A stretch of 40,274 bases of DNA from Alteromonas sp. C1M14 (GCF_018860965.1 NZ_JAHKQF010000014.1:1-40274); one strand, 5' to 3'. Positions 26,449-33,769 are shown, numbered from the stretch's first letter. Notes: generated by a model not told the origin, from the letters alone. Translations and numbers: made by a program.

Positions 26449-28071
26449 TTATGATGCTTTTCTTAGTTTTATCGGTAACTTACGACTAAATAGCACAAAT
26501 GGAACGTTGATAGTTCCCAGTAGGGACGGGGCGGGGAGCCAATTTTCACTACTGGGAACTATCCCAGAATGCGCAGAAAGTAAGGCTTCGGGACGGTATT
26601 TAACTTTAATTTCATCATCTTGCACCATGATAGAATGTAAGAAAGTTTTAAAAAACTCTCGCACTTTCCCAGGATTATTCGTTGTTTTGATTATGTCGAC
26701 TAATAATTCGCTTAATTCAGTTAGGTCTTTTTCGGTTATATCGAGTGTTGGCGGTTTTTCAGTTTCAGCAACGGCCAGTTCAGTATTTAGCTTTCTAATC
26801 GCTTCATTGTTGCTGCGTAGACGTGGTGCCAAATCTTGTATATTGTAAACGCCTGTTGCATCTTCCAGCATTTCATACAATCGTGAGTTTCGACGTTCCA
26901 TTTCTCGTATTTGGTGAATTAGGTCATTGCATCGATCACGCTTTTTCTGTGCCCATGAACCGCATAAATCATTCAGTTGCAGCATTAGGTATTTTAAATT
27001 TCGCTCTGTAAACACTTCTGAGCATATAACGTCCACCATCCAAGGGTCGAACACGGCTGTATTGATTCGTCGGTTCTCGCATCCTAACCCGGCTTTTTTA
27101 GTGCCACAATTGTAGTAGTAATAAACCTTAGTCGCGCCTTTGGCACGTTCAATCTTCATTGATTGGCCACATTTTCCGCATTTTAAGATGCCCGTGAAGA
27201 ATCGAGTGCTCTTTGCTGACCCTTCTTCCCGTACTGCAGTATTGGTTTGTTTGTCCATCATGGCTTGCACGGCGTTAAATGTTTCGATGTTTACAATAGG
27301 TTCATGGCTATCAACAATAATCCATTCTGAACGCGGTAACGCACCATTGCGCCCCTTTTTGCCAAAGGCCACTTTGCCGACAACACGTTCGTTGCGCAGC
27401 AATTCTAAAATAGTCGTTTTATTCCATTTTTTACCGCGGTTTAAACGCCCTTCTGCATTCAGCAGTTCAGCAATCTGTTTGCCACCATAGCTAGCCAGCT
27501 TTAATTCAAAAATCCTGTTTACCGTTCCTGTTTCAAGTGGGTTCGGCACTAGCCGCGTTTTCTTTTTTTGCCCAGGTACTGATTCTTGCTGATATCCAAA
27601 TGTGACGTAACCGCCGTTAAAAAAACCCTTTTGGGCATTGGCTATCATTGAACGTTTTGTGTCTTGTGATACTTGGCGAGAATAATATTCATCAAATAGT
27701 TCAAGGATCCCTTCATAGATGAACCCTGAATCGCCGTCATCGATGTTTTGTGATACGTAAGCTATCTTTGTATTGCTGTTTGCTAAACGTCGCTTGTTTA
27801 GCTTTGCTTCTAACGCATTGCGTGCAAATCGTGAAGTACTCCAACAGACAAAATAATCAACATCGAAGTTTTCACAGTATGTAATTGCTTGTTGGAATGC
27901 TGGTCGGTTATCTGATGTGCCGGAAATACCTTCATCGGTAAATACTTTCTTAATATCTGCATTTAGTGATTCAGCATGTTGCCGGCACTTCTCAATTTGG
28001 CTTTGTACCGGTAATTCCTTTTCGGCTTGTTTCACCGTTGAAACGCGAGCATAGATAATGCATGTGGTCAT
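26449..28071 (-). CDS. Large serine integrase
   Basis: A 540-residue site-specific recombinase of the phage integrase type. The catalytic domain begins IIYARVST with nucleophile Ser11 and includes RFARN (Arg81, Arg84) and DEGISGTSDNRPAF. The recombinase domain follows (GYVTFGYQQE, then NRGKKWNKTTILELLRNERVVG). A zinc ribbon has Cys298, Cys301, Cys322 and Cys331, and a coiled-coil region lies after it. It would integrate the phage at a short attB; attP is probably nearby but cannot be recognised. The start at 28071 has AGGA upstream; an ATG five codons earlier is possible. A candidate direction factor is the adjacent small DNA-binding protein. Confidence 0.9.
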   Translation of the reverse strand: MTTCIIYARVSTVKQAEKELPVQSQIEKCRQHAESLNADIKKVFTDEGISGTSDNRPAFQQAITYCENFDVDYFVCWSTSRFARNALEAKLNKRRLANSNTKIAYVSQNIDDGDSGFIYEGILELFDEYYSRQVSQDTKRSMIANAQKGFFNGGYVTFGYQQESVPGQKKKTRLVPNPLETGTVNRIFELKLASYGGKQIAELLNAEGRLNRGKKWNKTTILELLRNERVVGKVAFGKKGRNGALPRSEWIIVDSHEPIVNIETFNAVQAMMDKQTNTAVREEGSAKSTRFFTGILKCGKCGQSMKIERAKGATKVYYYYNCGTKKAGLGCENRRINTAVFDPWMVDVICSEVFTERNLKYLMLQLNDLCGSWAQKKRDRCNDLIHQIREMERRNSRLYEMLEDATGVYNIQDLAPRLRSNNEAIRKLNTELAVAETEKPPTLDITEKDLTELSELLVDIIKTTNNPGKVREFFKTFLHSIMVQDDEIKVKYRPEALLSAHSGIVPSSENWLPAPSLLGTINVPFVLFSRKLPIKLRKAS

Positions 28072-28110
28072 GTTAAGTTCCTGCAAAATTATAGCTATGC
28101 TGATTTGTGA

Positions 28111-28512
28111 TCAGAATAAGCTCATTTGATAATTGGTTCCTGTAACTTTGGGTATTTCTATATCGGCGGGCGGGTTATTTAAGTTGTATTTTTTTGCAAT
28201 GCGTTCAACGGTGGATACCGAAGATGGTATGCCGTGTTCGTTTAAAATCTTAGCTACTTCACTGCAGCTTTTGTTTTTTGCTAGCAGTGTTTTTGCAATT
28301 TGAACCCGTTGGTATTCGTAATATTTATTTATTGATGGTACGTAGATTGAATTACCTTTCCACTGGTATTCCGGGGCACTGGCGATACGCCATATTTTTA
28401 TAAATACATCTGGTCCTGTGGCCCTGGCAATTTCTCGCCACAGCTTAGGTAAATTTAATTGTTCCAACTCTGCGATTTTCAGTTTCTGGCTGGCACTCAT
28501 TTGTTTGTTCAT
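28111..28512 (-). CDS. Mor/C-like transcription activator (possible late regulator)
   Basis: A 133-residue protein. LPKLWREIARATG at 21-33, YVPSINKYYEYQR at 57-69 and the C-terminal HTH CSEVAKILNEHGIPSSVSTVERIAKKY (83-109) follow the layout of Mu Mor/C activators: dimerisation part, then HTH. Mor/C proteins activate phage promoters that have a -10 but poor -35, which is what the five late elements look like. The last residues QMSLF resemble the sliding-clamp-binding pentamer QL[SD]LF. It lies next to the integrase, so a role as recombination directionality factor is the alternative. Both roles are inference. Confidence 0.6.
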   Translation of the reverse strand: MNKQMSASQKLKIAELEQLNLPKLWREIARATGPDVFIKIWRIASAPEYQWKGNSIYVPSINKYYEYQRVQIAKTLLAKNKSCSEVAKILNEHGIPSSVSTVERIAKKYNLNNPPADIEIPKVTGTNYQMSLF

Positions 28513-28950
28513 AGTGATTGCCTAAATAGCGAGTTTTAAACATGTGCAGATATGCTGGTACCCACCCTAACCTGCTGATGGCTGTTCAGATCTATGCCGA
28601 GCCCCCACCCCTTACACAATCATACTAAACCTAGCTGTATATGCCTATTCTTTGGGCGCCTATATAGCTAGTGATGGATATTTTTATATTTTGTTGCGCT
28701 ATTCATTAGATGTGCAGTGCTGCAGGGCTGATGTAGTGTACCTGGCTTAATGTGATGTTTCGCTTTTTGTATATAATGCGCAACTAAGAGTTCCACGTAC
28801 CTGTATGCTATTGCCCGTTTAAAAGGGTAGTTTCAGGGGGCGCTACGCACCCCTTTAAACATAGATATATTAAACATAGTTGGTACACACTATTTGTTTT
28901 CCACGATTCAAGTGTGCCGTGAATAGGCATCTCTGTTAATGTTTTCTATA
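28513..28950. other. Intergenic region with a long imperfect hairpin
   Basis: No gene is supported here. It contains GTTTAAAAGGG at 28817-28827 and CCCTTTAAAC at 28851-28860, nearly complementary, enclosing a second GC-rich hairpin at 28835-28853. The CCCC arm can pair with either G-run. A TATAAT occurs at 28772-28777 on the plus strand. The region separates the late block from the accessory block and is a place to look for attP. Confidence 0.4.
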
Positions 28951-29946
28951 TTATTTTAGCTGTGATATGAGCGCACCGGCCGCAGAGCTCACCTTGCCAA
29001 GTGGGTTGGCTTTATCTATTTGTTCTGTGAGTTTGCGCATGGCCATCTGAGTATATATTGCTGTTGCGTTGGGGTCTGAGTGCCCAAGTAGCATTTGCCT
29101 AGTAATTAGGTCCAGGTCATTTTCAGCGTATTCGGTACCGGTGAGATGGCGAAGGGCGTGTGGATGGCACTGGTCTGCAGGTATACCGGCTTTCTCGCCT
29201 CGCTGCTCTATCATCTTCTGTATCGAACGTATGCCCATACGCCGGTTCTCGCCGTAATAATCCCACTCGTTAACCTTGCGGTTCTGGACGCTTACAAACA
29301 GCACCTGGTCACCATTGGCGAGCGTGCGGTTGATGGAATTTAGTTCTGGGTGTCCAATATAAACCCGTAAATATATTTGTGCTTCTAGCGGGACAGGCAC
29401 CATGCGTTCTTTCTTACCCTTCTCAAACACGCGGATCGCCATACGGTCAGTACCCTGGTAATCATAGATAACAATATGGCTCTGATTTAGCCCCGCTATA
29501 CCGCCAACGCGGAAACCACAGCCGCCCAGTAGCGCTATGATGGCCGCATCACGCACACCTAAAAACGTATCTAGATCACATTGCTGCAGTAGTTTTTCAA
29601 AATTCTTTAATCCCATAGCAACAGGGATTTTTTTATCTGATGCGGGATAAGGCAGGCTAACAGTGGGATCATGGGCAATATAACCTTCTGAACTCAACCA
29701 CTTGTAGAAACCTTTCACCGCTGCAACAGCTGTACGCCGTGAGCTGGGCTTTAATTTTTTATTATGCAAAAACAAACCCACAAACATTTCCATCTGTTTT
29801 GTAGTGATTGCTAGGCCTTTAACTCCTTCGGCATCACAGAATTGTTCCAATAACGATAGGTAATATCCGTACTTTTTTGTGGTTTCTGATGACTTACCTT
29901 CATTCATTAACTTGAAATGCAGCCATTCTTTTATCAGATTTTTCAT
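28951..29946 (-). CDS. Tyrosine recombinase, XerD-like
   Basis: A 331-residue recombinase with both domains. The N-terminal SAM-like core-binding part includes SSRRTAVAAVKGFYKWL. Catalytic residues all seem present: Arg146 (GFRVGGI), Lys176 or Lys178 in the beta hairpin, HALRH with His263 and Arg266, LLGHSD with His289 and nucleophile Tyr298 (AIYTQ). It has a good ribosome site (AGGAAA). A phage that already has a serine integrase does not need it for integration, so it may be cargo from another element, or resolve multimers. Direct repeats upstream may be its arm-type sites. Confidence 0.85.
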   Translation of the reverse strand: MKNLIKEWLHFKLMNEGKSSETTKKYGYYLSLLEQFCDAEGVKGLAITTKQMEMFVGLFLHNKKLKPSSRRTAVAAVKGFYKWLSSEGYIAHDPTVSLPYPASDKKIPVAMGLKNFEKLLQQCDLDTFLGVRDAAIIALLGGCGFRVGGIAGLNQSHIVIYDYQGTDRMAIRVFEKGKKERMVPVPLEAQIYLRVYIGHPELNSINRTLANGDQVLFVSVQNRKVNEWDYYGENRRMGIRSIQKMIEQRGEKAGIPADQCHPHALRHLTGTEYAENDLDLITRQMLLGHSDPNATAIYTQMAMRKLTEQIDKANPLGKVSSAAGALISQLK

Positions 29947-30444
29947 AAAAAATTTCCTATGGGGGCATTTCCCGCTTAATTTTTGACATTTACATCCTTG
30001 TACCCTCCTAGCCCAAGTAAGTAAAGGGTTTCTGCATGTCCAACTTTGTCCAAAAACGTGAAATTCAGCTTTTTATTTTTGACAACTCAGACCAGTTATT
30101 AAAATGAAAATTGACATTCCCAACTTTCAAGGTTTTCCTTGATGTTTTTGTAACTATCTCTTTTTTATAAAAAAATAATAAAATAAATAAAGTTGAGCAA
30201 AAAACGGAAAGTTAGAAATCTGACAGGAATTCGGTAAAAATTGACAAAATAAACATGAAAATTGACAGAAATAAAAAGCGAAACAACAATAAAACCCTTA
30301 CAATTCAACATTATAGATGCATTCCATTGAAGTAAAAGCATGAATTGTCTAATGTCAAAAACATATACCCCCGACCAAACCTTTGAAATATCAGGGGATA
30401 TACTCCATATATGATTTAGGACCAATCACAAGCCGTACGTATAA
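29947..30444. repeat. AT-rich region with five direct TTGACA repeats
   Basis: No gene is supported in these 498 bases. TTGACA occurs on the plus strand at 29983, 30080, 30112, 30241 and 30262, three times in the longer form TGAAAATTGACA or TAAAAATTGACA (30106-30117, 30235-30246, 30256-30267). One reversed copy is at 30353-30358. They could be iterons, arm-type sites of the adjacent tyrosine recombinase, or operators of the divergent XRE gene. Confidence 0.5.
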
Positions 30445-30708
30445 ATGTCACAAATACCAGAATCTTTCGATGGAACTTATCTTAGGCAGCTACGCCTTGA
30501 AGCCGGATTTACACAACAACAAATAGCTGACGACATAGGATTGAGTAGAGAAACCATTGTTGCCATCGAAAACAACCAACGTTCAGCCATTGACGGGTTG
30601 AAATGGAAGACAATACGGAATTGGTGTTTGATGTGTAGTAATAACGTGCGGTACGAAACACTAAATAGTGTTACTAAATATCTCGTATCACAGTTAGAAA
30701 GCAATTAG
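30445..30708 (+). CDS. XRE-family HTH regulator
   Basis: An 87-residue protein with a standard helix-turn-helix: YLRQLRLEAGFTQQQIADDIGLSRETIVAIENNQ at about 12-45. It is divergent from the XerD-like gene across an AT-rich region with repeats, so it may control one or both. There is no toxin partner in the usual position. The ATG lacks a clear ribosome site. Confidence 0.75.
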   Translation: MSQIPESFDGTYLRQLRLEAGFTQQQIADDIGLSRETIVAIENNQRSAIDGLKWKTIRNWCLMCSNNVRYETLNSVTKYLVSQLESN

Positions 30709-30832
30709 CTATACACAATCCACTTTATAACAAATTATTATTAAAAGTGGATTCTGATTAACATAAACATTATTGTGCAACTGTTAATATTACTGAATAT
30801 TCATACAGTATTGATTGTAAAATGGAGTAGTT

Positions 30833-30973
30833 ATGAATACGGAAACGCACGCCCTAATTTGTCACTTATCTGCTATTCGAGCATTAATAATTCTGATGGA
30901 AGAAACCAGCGCTGATTATACCCTCGCACTGCACATTCTTATCAACGAATGCGAAAAAATAATAACATCATAA
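30833..30973 (+). CDS. Small hypothetical protein (46 aa)
   Basis: Reading frame of 46 codons beginning MNTETHALICHLSAIRAL with GGAG seven bases upstream of the ATG. It is a helical peptide without a membrane segment (two cysteines). It lies between the XRE gene and a late element and is in the same direction as both neighbours. No family recognised. Confidence 0.5.
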   Translation: MNTETHALICHLSAIRALIILMEETSADYTLALHILINECEKIITS

Positions 30974-30990
30974 TAGACTCTTGCCCTAAC
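30974..30990 (+). promoter_or_regulatory. Late element copy E (TAGACTCTTGCCCTAAC)
   Basis: The only plus-strand copy of the five-fold element, pointing at the 105-residue unknown gene. Downstream, CCCACC at 30995-31000 can pair with GGGTGG at 31025-31030, which contains the GTG start. Confidence 0.65.
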
Positions 30991-31026
30991 ACCGCCCACC
31001 GTAAAAATTTAAATTAATGAAACTGG

Positions 31027-31344
31027 GTGGATGCAACGCATGCCGCCAACATTATAAATAATACCGGGGCACGTATGATCCATTACATTTCTAAAAAATC
31101 AGGGCGTCACGTAGAGTTGGAACCTGTAGTTGTGCATATCCGCACACCTGGCGAACCTCTACCCAGAGACTTTACAGCATCAGCAACCATCGTGGATGGT
31201 GTTGCAAACATCAGCCTCGGCGCTAGTCACAGCACCGGGGCCAATCCGCATGAGGTGAAAACAGCAATACAGGAAGCGCTCGAAAGCATTGGTGTACGTT
31301 CATTTAAATTTAGACGCGCAAAACAAAAAAAAGCGGGAAAGTGA
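31027..31344 (+). CDS. Hypothetical protein, probably late-expressed
   Basis: A 105-residue basic protein from a GTG start; an internal ATG at 31075 preceded by GGGG would give 89 residues (MIHYISKKSGRHVELEP). A beta-rich middle (PVVVHIRTPGEPLPRDFTASATIVDGVANISLG) is followed by a helix and a Lys/Arg-rich tail ending RRAKQKKAGK. Although it sits alone on the plus strand in the accessory block, it follows a late element copy, so it may be made with virion genes. Family not recognised. Confidence 0.55.
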   Translation: MDATHAANIINNTGARMIHYISKKSGRHVELEPVVVHIRTPGEPLPRDFTASATIVDGVANISLGASHSTGANPHEVKTAIQEALESIGVRSFKFRRAKQKKAGK

Positions 31345-31352
31345 ACCCGCTT
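31331..31352 (+). terminator. Hairpin terminator after plus-strand gene
   Basis: AAGCGGG (31331-31337) and CCCGCTT (31346-31352) form a 7-bp stem around the stop codon of the 105-residue gene; the T-tract that follows is weak. Confidence 0.45.
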
Positions 31353-31369
31353 ATTAAACTCATCTTTGT

Positions 31370-31666
31370 TCATTTGTTTTTATATATCTTGTCGCAGTAA
31401 TCAACCAGCTTACCTAACCCGGCGATTATCATAGATAAAGCCATGCCGGATACTAACCAGGTAACAGATGGTATAAATTCAATTGCACTGTGATTTATTA
31501 ATTTTGCGCCTCCGGGCATAGTAGCGACTGCAATTAGAAAGCACAGTGAAAATATAACCACGCTGGCTAACAGTGCGATCATTGGGAAAATCACATAGTT
31601 GTCGTTCAACAAACTATCATTGTATTCAATTTCTTTTTGTATTTGATATTCGGGTTTATCTTCCAT
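31370..31666 (-). CDS. Small two-TM membrane protein
   Basis: A 98-residue protein with a charged N-terminus and two membrane segments, YVIFPMIALLASVVIFSLCFLIAVA and WLVSGMALSMIIAGLGKLV, then a basic end. It lies in the accessory block downstream of hicB, beyond a bidirectional terminator, with GGAAT upstream of the ATG. Such genes are often lysogenic-conversion or exclusion factors, but nothing here proves it. Confidence 0.55.
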   Translation of the reverse strand: MEDKPEYQIQKEIEYNDSLLNDNYVIFPMIALLASVVIFSLCFLIAVATMPGGAKLINHSAIEFIPSVTWLVSGMALSMIIAGLGKLVDYCDKIYKNK

Positions 31667-31727
31667 AAATCATTCCATTTATATTATTCGAGCCTTTTAA
31701 AATAGGTACAAATGATATAAATCGCAA

Positions 31728-31756
31728 TAAAAAGCCCGCATTCGCGGGCCTTTTAT
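31728..31756. terminator. Bidirectional terminator
   Basis: GCCCGC at 31734-31739 and GCGGGC at 31744-31749 with a four-base loop, flanked by A-run and T-run on the two sides, so it can end transcription from both directions. It lies just after hicB. Confidence 0.75.
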
Positions 31757-31785
31757 TCTGCAAACTAGTAGCGTCCAGCCTTCGT

Positions 31786-32202
31786 TTACCTTCTAGCTTG
31801 CAGCTCATGTGCAGCAGCTGCAGCTAAAAATCCAGAACGAGTTTTATATTGCGGATTGGTATTGGCCAGCGCATCGATTTGATGAATCAGATACTCTGGC
31901 AGTGTTACGTTAATCTTCTTGGATTTACCCAAGAAAGGAGTTAAATCAACTTCAATAAAAGACCAGATATAATTATCAAAATCCGGATCGTTTTTGTGAG
32001 CGTCAATACTCCCTGGCTCTGGTATCGCGTCGCCTTCCTCTCCACAAAGCTCAAGAAATCCTTCTAGAGCTTCTTTGGCGTTACTAATCGCCTCATCTAA
32101 TGTTTCGCCGGCGGAATAGCAGCCTGCTATATCAGGGAACACCACTCCGTAAGCGGTATCGCCGTCTGGCTTTTCCACTGCAATCGGATATTTAGTGAGC
32201 AT
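31786..32202 (-). CDS. hicB: HicB antitoxin
   Basis: A 138-residue antitoxin. The N-terminal degenerate RNase H-like HicB domain is clear (AYGVVFPDIAGCYSAGETLDEAISNAKEALEGFLEL). The C-terminus (KINVTLPEYLIHQIDALANTN, TRSGFLAAAAAHEL) is a ribbon-helix-helix DNA-binding domain, so it can autoregulate. It follows hicA in the order usual for this type, 76 bases later. On a phage it may stabilise the prophage or act against other phages. Confidence 0.9.
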   Translation of the reverse strand: MLTKYPIAVEKPDGDTAYGVVFPDIAGCYSAGETLDEAISNAKEALEGFLELCGEEGDAIPEPGSIDAHKNDPDFDNYIWSFIEVDLTPFLGKSKKINVTLPEYLIHQIDALANTNPQYKTRSGFLAAAAAHELQARR

Positions 32203-32278
32203 ATTTTGTACCGTAAATTCCCAGTTATTATTGTTATTATTGCTTGTTAAGTTCCGTGTTTAGAAAAATGAACCCAGA

Positions 32279-32461
32279 TTATTTAATCTGGGCATCTTTC
32301 AATATTCGGTTTGCCGTACCAATAGGTAAGTCCTTTTTAGGGTGCGGAACCGTGACTTTGGTTTTTATTACTGGATGTTTAAAGTAATGATGAGAACCTC
32401 TTACTTTTACTTCGTACCACCCGTTAGCTTTCAGTACATCAATCAAATATCTTGAATTCAT
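32279..32461 (-). CDS. hicA: HicA mRNA interferase toxin
   Basis: A 60-residue HicA toxin with the double-stranded RNA-binding-like fold and the catalytic histidine in the RGSHHYFKHP motif, followed by VTVPHPKKDLPIGTANRILKDA. HicA cleaves mRNAs and tmRNA without ribosomes; HicB blocks it. The gene begins ATGAAT with no evident ribosome site and a roughly 120-base leader from the predicted promoter. Confidence 0.9.
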   Translation of the reverse strand: MNSRYLIDVLKANGWYEVKVRGSHHYFKHPVIKTKVTVPHPKKDLPIGTANRILKDAQIK

Positions 32462-32589
32462 TAAAATTTTTGGCCGTTAGTTTGTTAGCGCATAAGAAAG
32501 TACTATCTCCTGTTACTACCAATATCGGTTAATGAACAAACTTTTTTTATTCTTTAATGATTACTCAAATCTTCACAGATTGTCTGTTA

Positions 32590-32643
32590 ATAGTAACCCC
32601 AATAACCCTAAGTGTCAAACGCTCAATAACTCCGATAACCCTA
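32590..32643 (-). promoter_or_regulatory. hicAB promoter with tandem operators
   Basis: On the minus strand TTGACA (complement of 32613-32618), 17 bp, TACTAT (32590-32595) is a near-consensus sigma70 promoter. Two direct repeats TAACyCCrATAACCCTAA lie at 32594-32610 and 32627-32643, 33 bp apart: one between the -10 and -35, one just upstream. They are likely HicB operators. Confidence 0.75.
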
Positions 32644-32659
32644 AACTATATCGTTTAGG
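32640..32659. repeat. Inverted repeat CCTAAAC/GTTTAGG
   Basis: A perfect 7-bp inverted repeat with a six-base spacer, next to the upstream hic operator and overlapping the stop of the 68-residue reading frame. With TTTTCTCT on the plus-strand side it could act as a weak terminator. Confidence 0.4.
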
Positions 32660-32861
32660 TTTTCTCTAAGTCGAAGCGCAAATTTAAATTTTCTGTTTTT
32701 ATATCGCGTAAACCAATAAATTCATTATTTATCAACTCCAAGCCTGGTGTTGGCCTGCTTCTAAATTCAAAGATTTCTTTGCCTAGATAGTAGAAGGCAC
32801 ATTGCAACGGCAACCGTGTATTCGCGCTCTTTAGTTTAAGTAGTGTATTGAAATGCATCAT
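32655..32861 (-). CDS. Hypothetical protein (68 aa), uncertain
   Basis: A possible 68-residue protein ending RDIKTENLNLRFDLEKT. Sequence looks plausible (mixed polar and hydrophobic, with YYLGKEIFEFRSRPTPGLE), but no ribosome site precedes either ATG (MMHF). It lies upstream of hicAB in the same direction. It could be a real small cargo gene or chance. Confidence 0.35.
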   Translation of the reverse strand: MMHFNTLLKLKSANTRLPLQCAFYYLGKEIFEFRSRPTPGLELINNEFIGLRDIKTENLNLRFDLEKT

Positions 32862-32953
32862 TGTAGTTAGTTTGTAAATTGTAGTGCTATTTTAAACTGT
32901 AGAATTTACAGCGAAAGCTGTCTTGAAGTGCAGTTTTCACTGTTATTAATGTG

Positions 32954-32982
32954 AAAAGCCCGCATCACGCGGGCTTTGTTTT
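32954..32982. terminator. Bidirectional terminator at end of early operon
   Basis: AAAGCCCGC (32955-32963) and GCGGGCTTT (32969-32977) form a 9-bp stem with loop ATCAC, followed by GTTTT on plus and TTTT-equivalent on minus. It marks the boundary between the early operon and the accessory block. Confidence 0.75.
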
Positions 32983-33164
32983 ATCGGTCTGCTCTGAGTA
33001 GCCGGTCTATTTTCTCATTGGCGGGCTTAAGCAGTTGTACCATCTGAAACGCTTCCAGGTGTGCTATCGGGCCGCAGGATTTCCTGTGCAGTCAGGATTC
33101 CCAAATGAAATAATTTTTCGCAGCGGACGTCGTGCTAAATCATTTGTTGTTTAAAGTTTTTCAT
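32981..33164 (-). pseudogene. Possible decayed Com-like small zinc-knuckle gene
   Basis: The frame from ATG 33164 (overlapping the previous stop as ATGA) reads MKNFKQQMI, an amber codon, then HDVRCEKLFHLGILTAQEI. One base later in frame it continues CGPIAHLEAFQMVQLLKPANE to a stop at 32981. Joined, this recalls Mu Com-like proteins (RC...KLL..., then C..CGTLNH...), with an in-frame stop and a frameshift and missing cysteines. This is judged by eye only and is uncertain. Confidence 0.3.
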
Positions 33165-33268
33165 TCTTCGTCATCCTCTTGTCCATTTTTTGCGGCTCCG
33201 GCAAACGCCAGGGCAACAAAAAAACCAAAAACAACGAATACTAAAATAACTGCAATGAATTCAAACAT
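33161..33268 (-). CDS. 35-residue membrane peptide
   Basis: Begins MFEFIAVILVFVVFGFFVALAFAGAA and ends in acidic GQEDDEE: one membrane segment with a charged tail. AGAGGA lies nine bases upstream of the ATG and it follows the HTH gene by two bases, which supports a real gene. Role unknown; position in the early operon suggests a host-takeover or exclusion peptide. Confidence 0.6.
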   Translation of the reverse strand: MFEFIAVILVFVVFGFFVALAFAGAAKNGQEDDEE

Positions 33269-33270
33269 TG

Positions 33271-33513
33271 TTATTCCTCTAAATAATCTTGTAGCTGCAG
33301 CCTGGTCGCTTTTATTCGTGCTTTTTTCAGGCCGTTTCGCATGATTTGTGAAATGGTGACTTGTGAGCACCCGCAAACTTCGGCTATCTCTCGTGTGTTC
33401 AAACATTGGCCCGGCTTTGCCAAGCGGCAAAGCACGTCTAGGGCCACATCGATGTCTGAACTACGCCGCCTTTGTTTCTGTTTGTTTGTCTCGGCCGGCA
33501 TCTTCAATCCCAT
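33271..33513 (-). CDS. Small HTH protein
   Basis: About 76-80 residues. After a basic start (KQKQRRRSS) comes LDVLCRLAKPGQCLNTREIAEVCGCSQVTISQIMRNGLKKARIK, a clear helix-turn-helix resembling sigma region 4-like or small regulator folds. Start may be 33513 or 33501. It overlaps the gene before it. A regulator of middle or late transcription is possible. Confidence 0.6.
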   Translation of the reverse strand: MGLKMPAETNKQKQRRRSSDIDVALDVLCRLAKPGQCLNTREIAEVCGCSQVTISQIMRNGLKKARIKATRLQLQDYLEE

Positions 33514-33769
33514 CCCAGCGTGTCGCTACAATTTCATATTTGCATTCATCGATATCATCTAAATAGGTAACCCGGGCATCTATGGCATATACACCTTGAA
33601 CGGGCTGCACATGATCAGGCAGTCGGTCTAGCCAGTTTTCGGGGTCCCAATTCAATATGTCTTGTTCTACAACGTCATGATCGTCACCCATAATTGAAAT
33701 GATGCATACGCCATGTATGCCGATGCATAATTCAATGCTGACTTCTTGATATGTTTTTTCAGTGCTCAT
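33461..33769 (-). CDS. Hypothetical early protein
   Basis: A 102-residue acidic protein starting MSTEKTYQEVSIELCIGIHGV, with DDHDVVEQDILNWDPENWLDRLPD. The chosen ATG overlaps the previous TGA as ATGA. Mixed alpha/beta, no membrane segment, no recognised family. Confidence 0.6.
   Translation of the reverse strand: MSTEKTYQEVSIELCIGIHGVCIISIMGDDHDVVEQDILNWDPENWLDRLPDHVQPVQGVYAIDARVTYLDDIDECKYEIVATRWDGIEDAGRDKQTETKAA

Noticed and set aside
28562..28577. ACCCTAACCTGCTG as a sixth late element
   Set aside because: Only the CCCTAAC core matches; the -10-like part is absent and no gene follows in that direction.
30165..30425. 86-codon minus frame in the AT-rich repeat region
   Set aside because: Hydrophobic, Phe/Ile-rich translation typical of AT-rich noncoding DNA; no ribosome site.
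31017..31061. 14-codon leader peptide (MKLGGCNACRQHYK)
   Set aside because: Has ATG but no ribosome site and overlaps the start of the 105-residue gene; too short to support.
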